A stretch of DNA of 64,000 bases from contig KL647293.1 of NCBI GenBank assembly GCA_000727475.1, positions 2,492,588-2,556,587 on the forward strand, given 5' to 3'. Source of the DNA: Sarcocystis neurona (lineage: Eukaryota > Apicomplexa > Conoidasida > Eucoccidiorida > Sarcocystidae). This document shows positions 1 to 11,110 of the stretch, in pieces. Within the stretch, counting starts at the first letter, position 1. Every line of letters starts with the position of its first letter. Both the position numbers and the translations under genes were made by a program. A model generated the notes under the pieces. That model saw only the letters and a list, made by a program, of their open reading frames with translations. It did no database searches and was not told the DNA's origin.

Positions 1-3000
1 TGACCTCCCAGGTCAAACTGCTGCAAGGGCAGCAGACCCATCTCGTTCTCCTGCTGCTGCTGCCCCTCTGGCACGTCTTGATGCTGCTGGGGTTCCCACT
101 GCTGCTGCTGCAGGCCGCGTCTCTCTCGCGCGTGCAGAGCTGCTGCCGCTGCAGCTTCGAAGGAAGCGTCGGCAGGTCGCTGCGTCCGTGAGCAGCATAG
201 ACTGTCCGGGCTTTCTCTTACAGAAACCTCTTCATTTTCGTCAGCACATCCTGCTGCTGTGGGGCTCTCTCCTTCTCTCTGGAACTCTTTTCTCTCTCTG
301 TCTTCTTCTTCCCTGTCACGCGGTGCACCTGCTACATCCTTCGCGTGCGCTACCCACCACCTTCCTCTCTCTGCTGCTGTCTTTGGGACCGCTGCTGCTG
401 CCGCTGAGACTTTTGTTGCCGCTGCTGCAGTTGTTGCTCCTGCTGATGCCGCTGTTGCTGCTGCTGCTCCTTTTGCAGTTCCTGCTGCTGCTGCTGCTTT
501 TGCTTCTGCAGCACGGGGAGATTTCTGCTCGGTTTGCAGCAGACGGGAAGAACTGCCTCTTTCTCCTACGCCTCGTGCTGCGTCGATATTGTCTCCTCGA
601 GCCTGCGCAGCAGGAAGTGCAGCAACAACTTCACGCTGATTTTCTTCTTCTTCTTCTCCTTCGCCTCCTACCTTTTCTTCGCCTTCCTGCAGAAAATGAA
701 GAGCAAGAAGGTGGCCAGGCGCGGGAGGAGACACCCGACCCGCATGGGCGCATCTTGCTGCTGCTGCAGTCCCTGCTTCGCCGGTCGCTGCAGTTGCTGC
801 GTCCTTCCTCTCGAGCTCCTCCTCGCCGGCCTCCTCGTCTAGAGGTTGCTGCTGCTGCAGGACGAAGAGACGTTTCTCCGGGTGCTGCGGCTGTTTTGTC
901 TCTCGAGTGCAGACGGTACCTCCTGCAGCAGCAGTCGCCAACGGCGTGATCCCCGCGCCGTCGCTGTTGCTGCTCACTTCGCAGCGGGCAGTCGGTTTGC
1001 TGCTCCTGCTGCTGCTTCTGCTCGTGCTGTCGCCGCTGCCCCGGTGACTGCTGCTGCGCTCCTCCCAAAACATGCTGCTGCTTGACGTGCTGCCTCCTTT
1101 TTCTGCTTCGCTGCTGCTGCTGTAAGCAGACAAAATGCTGCTCCCCTCGTTGCCGCTGTTGCTGCTCGCATATCTGCTGCTGCTACTGCTGTCCTTCTGC
1201 CTGCTGCTACACTTGCTTCTGCTGTTTCTTCTTCGTGTGCCTCTCCTGCTGCTGTTGCTTGTCAGGCAGCCGCTGCCGCTGTCGCTGTCCCACCTTCTGC
1301 TGCTGCCGTCGGACACAGGACTTTGTTCCTCAACGCGTCCGCCTCTGCTAGAAAACGCAAGCCTGCTGCTGCCGCTGCTCGGCCTTGCCCTGCTCTCGCT
1401 GCTGCTGCATGCGCTTCCGCCGCTGCTGCTGCCCTGCCGTGGACTCCCTGTCCTGCTGCTGTTGCTGCTGCTGTCTGCAGCTCGTGTCGCTGGTGCAGCA
1501 GCAACAGCAGCAGCACCGGCAGACAACCTCGTGTTGCTCTCGAAAGTCCACACCCCCGGTGCAGACGGGCAGCCGTCGTCGTCTCCTCGGTTTGTACGGA
1601 GAAAAGACGGAGACAGAGATGCGCTGCATACACACACACAGACAGGACGCGTACGCCCAGCTGTTCCTTTGATGCGCAAAGACAAATAGATTGACAGACA
1701 CGAAGAGAGAGGCATACGCAGATATATATGTAGAGAGTTTTACACATATCTATATATATATAAAGAGAGGTAGAGAGGCGAATGTACACATATACATACA
1801 TATATATAGATAAATAGATGGATACATCCATATAGACACCAATATACGTAGACGTACATATATATATTCATAGAGAGAGTGTGTCATGGGGAAGGATACA
1901 GATTGAGAGAGAAAGAGATAAAGAAACGGAGATGGAGAAGCCTATACATATATGTGTAAATACGTAAGTACACTGTAGAAAACGCATAGAGAGATACGCA
2001 TAGAGATACACACACGCACGAGGGCACTTCAGAGAGACCCACACATGTATGTAAAACGCATGTGCACATATATATATAGATGTGTATATAGAGAGAGACA
2101 CGCACAGACCACACAGATGCACGTGCACATACACAGAGAGGGGTAGAAAATATTACTGTCGTTGACGATCAGGATGTACACAAACGTGTGTAGATATACT
2201 CCTCTGTATGTAGAGCGCATGCAGGAAATTATAGAGAGATGCATCTTCAGAGAGTCAACGAGGAAGACTGGCGCTTTGTTGACTCTTCTGCGTCTAGAGC
2301 CAAAAAAGAGGGCCCTTCGCTTGGTGCTTGCGCCGACTACTTCTTGTTTATGAGCAGGTTTGCGCGTCTCTCTGCGCTCGAAGGAGGACAGAAAGACGAA
2401 GAAGAAGAAGAAGTCCGGCGCGTGCACGTGAAGTGGCACGGACAACGCGCGAGGCCGCGGAGCCGGGTGTACGTACACCGCGACGGAGCACAGCCACTAC
2501 AACCGTCCCGGCCCTCCCTATACGCACACACCGTCCTCTGTGGGGGGCAGACGTCTACGCACAGACACACACACGAGAACAAATATACGCATAAAACACT
2601 TCTTACTGGGTGACAACTGTAGAGGCACGTATAAACAAATAGATGTATGATACACTTGTCAGTGGTGTAACACATATACATATATATACGCACATGGAAG
2701 CAAGTATGTGTGTAGTAGAATTGATAATGGGGCGACACATATATATGTATATGGAGCACACGGTGAGTGGGAAATAAGGAAGTCCCAGCCTCGTGTCTTA
2801 AAAAGAGATACTCACTTGTGTAAACACGTGTGTAGACGACAGGCAAGCTATGGTGGGCCATATCTTTTTCAGGAGGGTCGGTCACATGTGTATGTGGTGC
2901 GTCGGGGAGTAGAAAAGTAGAAGAGTTGGTCAAGCAGACACGAAGAAACGAATAGACGTGTAAAAAGACGGAAAGACACATATGTGTGTTACACTTGTTG

Positions 3001-6000
3001 GTGGGGTTATACGTGTATACCTTCGGAGCACCCGTAGAAAGTAGGCGACAACGGATGTAGTCGAGCATGTATATAGAGAGACAAAGGGGGGCAGACTCAC
3101 CCCACACATACGCAGAGATAGAGGACATAAGAAGGGGAAGATAGAAAACTACGTGTGGCGAGACAGCCAAGCAGAGGCAACTCCTGCAAGAGAAACGGGC
3201 TGATACGTTCTCTTGGGCGAGGAGAGTACCGCCTGTGGACATTCAGCAAAGAAGGGCAAAGGCCCAGATGCTGTGCGTAGATGCGGACACGGCAGTTCCT
3301 CCTGTAGACAGCCAGTCGGGGGTACGTACACCTGAAGCTCCAGATATACGGAGAAATAATGTTTGGGCATTTGGAGCAGAGCAGCAAGAGATTTTCGTCT
3401 CTTAGCCGCAGCAGCAGCAGTCACACGCGTCTCACGCGTGCCTCACTGCATTTGCTGCTGCTCTTCCCACAGGGAGGTATTGCCTCAGTAGCTGTCAGTC
3501 ATTTTGCTTCTTCGTTTTCCTCTTCTTCTTGGGCTTCGTTGTTTCCTTACCTTTCTTCGTGTCCCGCTGTAAGAGGCTCAGCCCAGCAGCAAGCCGAGTA
3601 GGCGGAAGCTTTGTTTTGAACTTGCGCTGCTGCTGCTGCTTCGTCTCGCGCTGCTGCTCCGTTTTCCTGCTGCTGCAGCCCTGCTGCTGTGCTCCTGCTG
3701 CTGCTGCTGGCAGCTGCGACAGTCCTCTGACACGGCACGGAACTGCAGCTGCTGCTGCTTCCACCCGTGGCTTCCTGAACATCGAAAAATTCCCCTGTTG
3801 AATCAAAGTCAAAACCGCGTACCTGCTGCTGTGTCTCCGGCTGCTGCTGGTGCTGGTGCGGGGACTGCTGCTGCTGCTGCTGCGTGATGTCATTCGCTGA
3901 GACAGCGACAGCGACGCTCCGTCTGTCTCTGTCGCTGCTGCTGCTTCTGCTGCCACTTCTTCCACGTGAAGGAGAGTCTGCAGAAAGACGCAGGGGAATG
4001 TTATTCGAGAGCTGTTCTTCATACGCCTCCTCCTCCACGTGGGGACGGCCGCTGTGCGAGAGGCGTGAAGATGTTGCTGCTGGTCTCCCCTGCGTCAGTG
4101 CGCTCTTGCGAGGACTGCACAGAGGAATATTATCACGGGGTACATCGTCCCCAGGCGCACCAGCAGCAGCAGCAGCGCACAGCGTGTCTCTATACGCCAT
4201 TGCTTCTCCTTCGCCGTCTTTCCCCGCCGTCCCTTCGGCTCGTAGGGGTATGGCTGCTTCAGGTGCTGCTAGGCCTGCTGCTGTTCCTCCTCGATCCGCT
4301 GCCACTGCTGCGGCCAGGGTCTCGTCTGCTGCTTCCGTCCCATCTCTTGTTGCTGCAGAGAGCATCGCCTTGCCTGCTTCTTCCGCCCAGTTTCGTGCTG
4401 TTGCTATTGCAGAGAAGGCCTGCGTCTCGCCCTGCTTCCTGCTGTCCGAGTGCTCCCGAGGAGGATCCTTCTTCGACTTCCGCTGCGGAACCGAAGGACA
4501 AGCATGCTGCAAGTGTAGAGAAGCAGCTGCAGCTGCAATGGCGAGACGTGCTGCTGCTTCCTGTGTTGCATTAATATCTTCAAAACAACTATTGCCTGCG
4601 CTGCGGCTGCAGTCACCGGCTGCCGCCTGCCGCTGCTGTTGCTGTTGCTGTTCAACAGGGCATTCACGTGTCTTTTTCTGCGGCTCTGCTCCTGCTGCTG
4701 CGTACAAGCAAGCCGCTCCAGTGCTAAGACTTCGAGTTATTGCTGCCACAGAAGCAGGGGCAGCATCAGCAAGCGGACGCATCTGCGTTCCTTCTGTACG
4801 CGCGTCAAGCGGTGTAGTCCCATAGCTCTCTGCTGCAGTAGCGGCAGCGGTACACCCGAAGGGCGCGGCAGCATCAGCAGCAGAGGCCGCAGCAGAAGCG
4901 GCCGACAGAGCGGCAGGAGACAGGGTAGAGAGAGCAGCAGGAGAGAGGGCAGCACGAGGTGAAGCAGAGAAACTTTCTTTTTCCTCTTCAGCAGCAGCAG
5001 TAGCAGCAACGTCGCCGGTGGCGTGTGAACGCTCGGCAGCTCGCAGGCCAGGCGAGAGGCCAGCAACAGCAGTAGCGCCAGTCGGTGAATGAGGAGGAGG
5101 AGCAGCAGCAGCACCGACAGCAGCCGTCTCAGCAGCAGCAGCAGTGGGAAGATTCTGCTGGTGAACAGAAGACGGAAGTGTACTGCTGGGCGGCAGAGGA
5201 GTAGTAACACCAGGAGAGTTCAGAAGTGGGGAAGAATAACAAGAAGAATAATCCCCCGGTGTACGTACACCATCCGAGAGATAACTTCTAAACTTTTCAG
5301 CGTTGAACAGAGATTCCTGTGCATCCGGCTGACTAACGGCAGGACCAGATATCTTCTCCTGTTGAGCTAATACTGCTGTTGCCGTTGGCGTTCCTCCTGC
5401 TACTGTTGTAGGTTCTTCTGCGGCTGCTGCTCCTGTTGCAGCTTCTCCTTCTTTTCTTGCGGCTGCTGTTGCAGTTTCTCGTGCTGCTGCTCCTGTTGCA
5501 GCATCTCCTCCTCGTGGTGCTGTTTCAGCCTCTGCAAGTAGTGGGTATTTCTGTAGCAGCACCTGAAGTTCCTGTCGTTGCCAGGCCGGTGTCCCTGGCT
5601 GCCACTGCCGTTGCTGCGGTGGCATCTTCTCGTGGAGCGGAGCCTGATGCTGCTGTGGCTGCTGCTCCTCGGAGGTCTGCTCCTGCCGTTTCTGCTGCTG
5701 CTGTCTCTCTTGCTGTTGCCGTTCCTGCTGCACTTCCTGACCCCCGGCCACCACCGGTGGTTGTTCCTGCAGAGGACTTTGCAGTTGCGGAACGTCCGAG
5801 GCGCCGCCGTCTCCCGCGACAACGTAGACGGACGTACGAAGACCGGCATCTCCCTCTGCCGCCTTCCGAACGCAGGAGGGGACGCCAGGAACAGCAGACG
5901 AAAGAGGGAAAGGTGGCACTGCGTTGCAGTCTCTCACCGAACGCTGCTGGGAGCGGGGCCTGCTACTTGGGGAAGGGAAGGAAGGGAAAGGAGCAGAGGA

Positions 6001-8250
6001 CACCAGGGAGGAAGAGGAGGTGGCCCCGCCATTGCCGGATACTGAGGATTTTTTTTGAGTGAGCGCAGGGAAGCAGGGCTGCTGCATTGGAGAGTCGCTC
6101 GCTGTCGTCCGCGCGGTTGCAGCAGTGGCAGCAGCAGTTTCCATCGCCCGTTGGTGCAGCTGCGTCTGCGACTTAGCCAGCTGTCTTTGTTGCTGCTGCT
6201 GCTGCGTCTCGCCTTCGGTTGCTGCAGCTGCAGCGTTCTTTGTCTCGAGGACCAGCTTCTGCGTAGGAGAGGCTGCAACGGTAGTCTCTGCAGAGAACAG
6301 CGTTGGCTCTGACGCTGCTGCTTCTGCTGCAGCGTTCGCTCCCTCCCGCTGCTGAACAGCGTGGCAGCGCAGTGCTGCAGGACGTCGTTCAGCTTGCTGC
6401 TGCTGCTCCTCCTCCTCCGATTGCTGCTGCTGCGTCTGCGGCTCTTTTTGTTGCTTCTGCGTCTGCGACTGTTGCTGCTGCTGCAGCGCTTCTTCGTGGG
6501 GTTGCCACTGCAGCCGCAGCGTTTCAGAGAGAGCAGCAGAGACCGGCTGCGCATGTGGAGGCTTAACAGCAGCGAAGGCCACCCCAGACGACGGCAGAGA
6601 CGGCTGGGAATTTGCTGGGGCAGCATCAGCAGCCACACCAGCAAGTGGCTGCACCAGCACGGGGGAAGGAGAAGTGTTTGCTGCATAAGAAACAGGCAGA
6701 GGAACTTGTGGGGAGATTGACGCTGCGTCTCTTTTAAACGGGGACGCAGCAGGACCAGCAGCAGGGTGGCGTAGCTTATCTCCTTCACGACTGTTTGACG
6801 CTCTTGAAGAAGTTTCAGCGCTACTGCTGGTCCATGTACGACTATTACTTTTCTGAGGCATGTTGCTGCTCGTCGGTCTGCGGCTGCTCATATACGTGTT
6901 GACCCCGCTGTTGCCGCCTCGGGGGAGGGGACTGTTCTGCGGTCTGCTTGAGCCCGCACCGCTAGTAGAAGCACTGGTATTCCTGCTGCTGTCGTAGGGA
7001 GAGCGTGCTGTCGCAGGGATTGCAGGAGAAGGACGCACAGCAGCGAGACGCGGAAGGCGCGTGGGCGGGAACTCCGCGGAGACGCGACGGCGTGTGGGGG
7101 CTGGGGCTGCTGGAATGCCTGTCGCCGCACGCGTTTTGTCTGGAGCTGCCGGTGCTTCTGGTGTTGCTGCTGCTGTTGTCCCAGTCACGCTGGCAGAGGC
7201 AGCAGAGGAGAAAGCAGCAGCAGCGGGAGAGGCGGCAGCAGCACCTGTGGCGCGACCCACGCGAGATAGAGCACCTTTCCGGGGAGACGCCGAGACACGT
7301 GGGAGAGGACAGGAAGGTAGAGAAGAAGAGGAAAGGAAAGGAGATGGGTAAACGAGAAGACTGGTGGCAGCAGGGCCGCCGCTGCCGGACAGATATGTGT
7401 GGGGAGGTGGAAAGGGTGTAGAGGTCCTGCTGTCCTGCAAACGCGAGGAAGCAGACCGACCAGGAGCAGGCGGCAGGAAAGACGGCGGAGACCCCTGCAC
7501 CGGGCAGCGGCTGGCAGCAGCAGCAGCAGGAGCGGTCGCAGAAGGAGAACCAGCAGCAGCACGGGCACTACAGACTGCAGCAGCGGGAGCAGAAGCAACC
7601 GCGTGCGGAACAGAAGCAGCATCAGGAGAAACGGAAGCAGCACCAGCTTGAGAAACAGAAGCAGCAGCAGTACCGAAATGGCGACGGCCAGCAAAGCGGT
7701 GGCGACTAGCAGGAGGTTCCACTGCTGGGCGGCTGCTGCTCCATCGTAGATATGCTGCTGCTGCTGCAGGCGAGGCAGCCGCAGGAATGCCTGTTGTTAT
7801 GCCAGCAGCGGGTGCGGAAGCTGCTGCAGCAAGCGACGTGCGAGGTGCATGCGCCGCCGCTGCTGCGGCAGGAGGAGGAGGTGCAGCAGCAACAGAGGCA
7901 GCGGAAGAAGAAACGGCAGCTGCCAGAACGGGAGACGCCGCAGAAACAGCAGCAGGAGAGACAGTACGTCGAGCAAGCTGATCAAGGGGCCCGCCCCTAG
8001 AGCAGCACGCCTCCCCATCGGCAGCAGCTGCTGCTGCATCAGCGGCAAATGCGGAAGCAGCCTCAGCGGCAGGAGCGGGACATGCAGGAGCTGCTGCACC
8101 AGCAAAGACAGGAGCAGCAGCACGAGGCGAGGGAGCAGCAGCTGGCAGCGGGCGCATCGTTAATAAGTGACTCAGTGGATGTAGAACAGCTGCAGCAGCT
8201 TCTTCGACGACTACCGCTCGGCGGCTTGACGGAAACACCGAACCAGCCTC
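1..8250 (-). CDS. Giant low-complexity protein, two exons seen, partial at both ends
   Basis: Exons on the minus strand are 8250..3551 and 1623..1; the second runs off the left edge. The large exon ends at AAAG|GTAAGG (phase 2). The next begins after a pyrimidine-containing ...TATGCAG (phase 2), so the split codon AG+C gives Ser and the frame stays open to base 1. About 2107 codons are visible. The first part is Ala/Pro/Ser-rich, then Gln-rich (QQQQ runs near 6.4 and 5.5 kb). It then gives a less repetitive stretch containing GFDFDSTGEFFDVQEATGG, a Ser-rich region (about 1.5-0.9 kb), an acidic Glu-rich patch near 0.64-0.84 kb, and Ala/Gln runs ending in EMGLLPLQQFDLGG at the edge. I recognise no catalytic or DNA-binding domain, so the function is unknown. 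The upstream end is unsettled: the frame is open to about 8320 without an ATG. The first in-frame ATG is about 27 codons inside 8238 (TMRPLPAAAP). It is probably a disordered protein of the kind typical of Eimeria. Confidence 0.6.
1624..3550 (-). other. Intron of the giant minus-strand gene, simple-repeat-rich
   Basis: Intron of 1927 nt between the exons at 1-1623 and 3551-8250, donor GTAAGG and acceptor GTGTGTGTATGCAG on the minus strand. From about 1690 to 3130 it is mostly TA steps, GAGAGA tracts and ACATATATGT-type palindromes. Long open frames here come from that composition and have no protein-like content. A short stretch at 3300-3420 has a possible extra exon (minus strand, GACGAAAATCTC..., with a CAG|GTGTAC donor), which I did not include. 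Confidence 0.5.
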
Positions 8251-8323
8251 CTGCTGCTGGTGTTGCAGCTCAGCTTGCTTGAAGCGCCGCCTTCGTCGCG
8301 CAGGTGCCTTCTGCTGCTTTTAC

Positions 8324-8518
8324 CGCCGCTGCTGCGGGCGTGGCTGCTACTGCTGGGGTGGCCGCTGCTTCTGCTGCTGCTGGCGTGGCTGTTGCTTCTG
8401 GCGTGGCTGCTACTGCTGGGGTGGCTGCTGCTGCTGCCGCAGCGGCCCAGTCTGGTGGAGTGTTGAAAGCTGCTGCTGTCGCAGCACTGTTTTTGAAAGA
8501 GCGGCTCTTGTGCGCCCC
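8324..8518 (-). CDS. Candidate upstream exon of the giant minus-strand gene
   Basis: On the minus strand this 195-nt open frame follows a pyrimidine-containing acceptor (GTGCTCTTTAG) and ends at GCGGCG|GTAAAA. Both ends are phase 0. It can join the large exon at 8250 across a 73-nt intron ending in CAGCAG. It encodes a motif-like Ala/Thr/Pro series (TPAVAATPEATATP, then TPAVAATPAAA) after GAHKSRSFKN. Support is only the splice grammar, phase and composition. The alternative is that the large exon starts internally and this is repeat sequence open by chance. Confidence 0.35.
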
Positions 8519-9059
8519 CTAAAGAGCACGCGTGTCTGCATATGTGGAGTTCTTAGCAAAGACTGGTGGACGGCGCTGCTCATTGACGACAGCGCCAGCA
8601 GGAGCAGCAGCAGAGCGCGAGTCACAGCAGCGGAAGCAGCAGGGACTCCAGCAGCAGCAAGTGTCTGTGCTGCACGCCACACCAACAGCACCGGCAAAGG
8701 CGACACACAGGAGAGCGCAGTAGCGCAACAAGGAAACTTCACGTGAAGAGGAAAGCAGCGGACGCTGCACCAGAAGCAGCAGGAATACGGAGACGGCAGC
8801 AGAAAAACATATACACAGGAAGAGAAGGAGTAGGAAGAGCAGCAGTATGGCTGCTGGTTCTCCACTGAACGGATGAGGCGCGGCAGAAGAAGCCGCGGAC
8901 CAGGCAGCGGACACGCGCTTCGCTTAGAAAAAGCTGTACACTTCCCACAGGCTTCCGCAGCGGCTACTGCAGAACAAACTTCTCCCTCCGCAGAAAGACG
9001 TGACGCAGGCAGCGATAAATACTGCGACACACACTTCCTACCCAGCAGGCTGTACCTTC
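8519..9059. repeat. CAG/CTG-rich stretch upstream of the minus-strand gene
   Basis: On the plus strand, CAG/GCA repeats run from about 8590 to 8870, whereas CTG dominates just to the left (8250-8470), so the strand asymmetry flips near 8570. Several overlapping frames stay open because these triplets contain no stops. A minus-strand frame across 8410-9030 contains an alanine-rich patch and hydrophobic runs and could hold an early exon, but no clear junction or start decides it. Confidence 0.45.
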
Positions 9060-9104
9060 TGCATACGTATATCTACACGTATACACATGTATATGCATAC
9101 ACAT

Positions 9105-9425
9105 ATATATGGATGAGAATCGCGTGTGTCTTCAAACGTGTGAAGGTGGCTGTTCGTCTACACATATGTATGGATGAGAATCGTTGTGTCTGTTCATGTG
9201 TGTGATTGTTTGCCTGTATATAGATATATGTAGATGAGGGTCGCATGCATCTTCAAATATGTGAAGGTGGCTGTTTGTATATATATATATATATGTACGG
9301 ATGAGAATGGCGTGTGTCTGTATATGTGTGTGGTTGTTTGTCTATGTGTACATATGCATGGATGAGAATCACCTGTATCTGTGAAGGTGTGGGGGTGACT
9401 GTCTGCCCTGCAGCAAAAATTTTTA
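9105..9425. repeat. Five-unit GATGAGAATC minisatellite
   Basis: The core GATGAGAATCG recurs at 9112, 9173, 9233, 9300 and 9361 (spacings 61, 60, 67, 61). Units 1, 3 and 5 share a GTGAAGGT(G/GT)G-type tail, with units 1 and 3 also sharing CTTCAAA. Units 2 and 4 share TGTGTG(A/G)TTGTTTG. This gives an A-B-A-B-A higher-order array. A lone related copy sits at 11758. Confidence 0.8.
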
Positions 9426-10279
9426 TATTTAAACGGGTGCCCCCTTCCACAGACATCCACCTAAAAGTGGGTGCGTTCACAGATGTCTACCGTCTCCACA
9501 AATACGCACATAAACGCCTTTTATATACGTGGTAAGACGCGCGGATGGATATTCTTGGTCTACAGGACAACAAACACGCAAGTGAAGCAAAAGCCGCGTC
9601 CGGCGTCCTGTCGGCCGAAAATTGAGTGTACATACACTCGAAAATGTACGTGGGTAAAAGAAATGTTTGCCCGCACGATTAGGACCGGTGTATTCCCTCA
9701 ACCCCGCCTTCGTACAAGAGTGGATACTCTATCTCTATCTCTATACAGGGCTATGTATTTCTTTATATACGAACACCCCTATATATATATATATGCATGA
9801 ATCTGCTTATATATGTGGACAGTATATATATATATATATATGCGTATGGTCATGTACGTACACACTTCAAAAGTATACGTCTATGCGTACGTATTGATTT
9901 ATGTATATGTGTGAGTGTTAGATTGCTTACGTATATGGACAATACAGACATACCCTGATGCATATGGGGTGATGTGGAGTGGTGAATGTAAGTTTGAACC
10001 GCAGAGAGTGCTTCCGCAGCTGAAAGCGAATTTAAGAGAAACAGAGTAGTTTACACATATTTCTCTATCTTCCTATTTATATTCACACAGAGAGATATAT
10101 GAAAGGATATACGTGTGTGTGTGTGTCTGTGTGTGTATCAAACGGTTCAACAGGTGTGTACGAAGGAGTGTAACTCTGTGTGTAGGGAAGTGGAAGTGGA
10201 GGTCAGTCGACCGTGTTTTCTAATGAAGAATACACGCGCATCAGCGTGACGACAAGCAGTAGAGCAGGTAAGAAAATCT
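9426..10279. other. No gene seen; TA- and GTGTG-rich spacer
   Basis: The stretch holds TATATATATG tracts (9780-9840), scattered ACGTAC steps and a GTGTGTGTGT run near 10110. I see no open frame with protein-like content and no RNA gene. Confidence 0.5.
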
Positions 10280-11110
10280 AACTTCTTCTTCCTGCCCGAG
10301 AGAGGCAGACAGAGAGACAAAAAGGAGAAGTAATAGAAGGAGAAGACACCGGCAGCGCGCCTACTTCGACGAGGGCGGAAAAGAAGGAGAGAATGGGAGA
10401 GAGGTGGTCGGCAGTTTTTCGCTCGGGAAAAAGTGTGTTCACAGGAAGAGAGACATACAGAGAGACAGAGAAAGAAAAGGAGGAAAACGAGCTTCTTCTT
10501 TTCTTAGCGTGTGAGGGACTCACGGGGCACACCCCGCGGCGGAGACAAAGGGCAAGCAAAATAAGAAGGACCACTACAGAAGAAGAGAACGAAACAGCTG
10601 CGAATGAAGAAGAGTGGTGAAGGAAACGAAGGTGAAAAGCAGGTGGGTGGAAAAGGAGGAACAGAAGAAAAAAACGCCACGGCAGAGACATGCTCTCTAT
10701 CTAGGACGAGGCAGGTGAAAACCAAAAAGTAAGAGAAAACAACACGCGGGTGTGCAGAAGAAAGAGGAGGGCGCAGAGGGAGAGCTTGAAGACGAAGACG
10801 GAGAAGTAGAAGATGAAGAAAGAGTAGAAAAGAGAGGAAGCGGCAACGTCAGATATGAAGGATAGTGGGCGTGTGTGTCTCAACCATGAGAAGACCCAGA
10901 GAGGACCAGGTTGAGAAAAGAAGAAAGCTACAGCGATCTGATGGGACGCCGGAGAGACGTCCAAGAGAGGACAAATAGCAGTCGAAAGATTTAAACAGCG
11001 CAGTGTGAATCCGACAGCTGAGGAAAAAGGCGACGAGAAGGCAAGGCAAGAAGTGAGAGAGTCTCAAAGAGAAAGAAGCAGACGTAGGAGGAAACGCAGC
11101 CCGGCAAGGT
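10280..11110 (-). promoter_or_regulatory. Polypurine tract, possible 5' leader of the minus-strand gene
   Basis: For about 800 bases the plus strand is strongly purine-rich (GAGAGAGG, AAGGAGGAAAA, GAAGACGAAGACGGAG), so the minus strand is pyrimidine-rich. A similar pyrimidine-rich tract precedes the ApiAP2 gene on its own coding strand (21510-21640). By analogy this may be the transcribed 5' leader or promoter-proximal region of the minus-strand gene to its left. This is inference from composition and position only. Confidence 0.3.

Noticed and set aside
188..949. 253-codon plus-strand leucine-rich frame
   Set aside because: It is the antisense shadow of the minus-strand Ala/Glu/Gln coding exon, which fits splice phase and composition better.
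2337..3242. 301-codon minus-strand open frame
   Set aside because: It lies in TA/ACGTAC simple repeats within the intron of the minus-strand gene; the His/Tyr/Cys-rich translation is a composition artefact.
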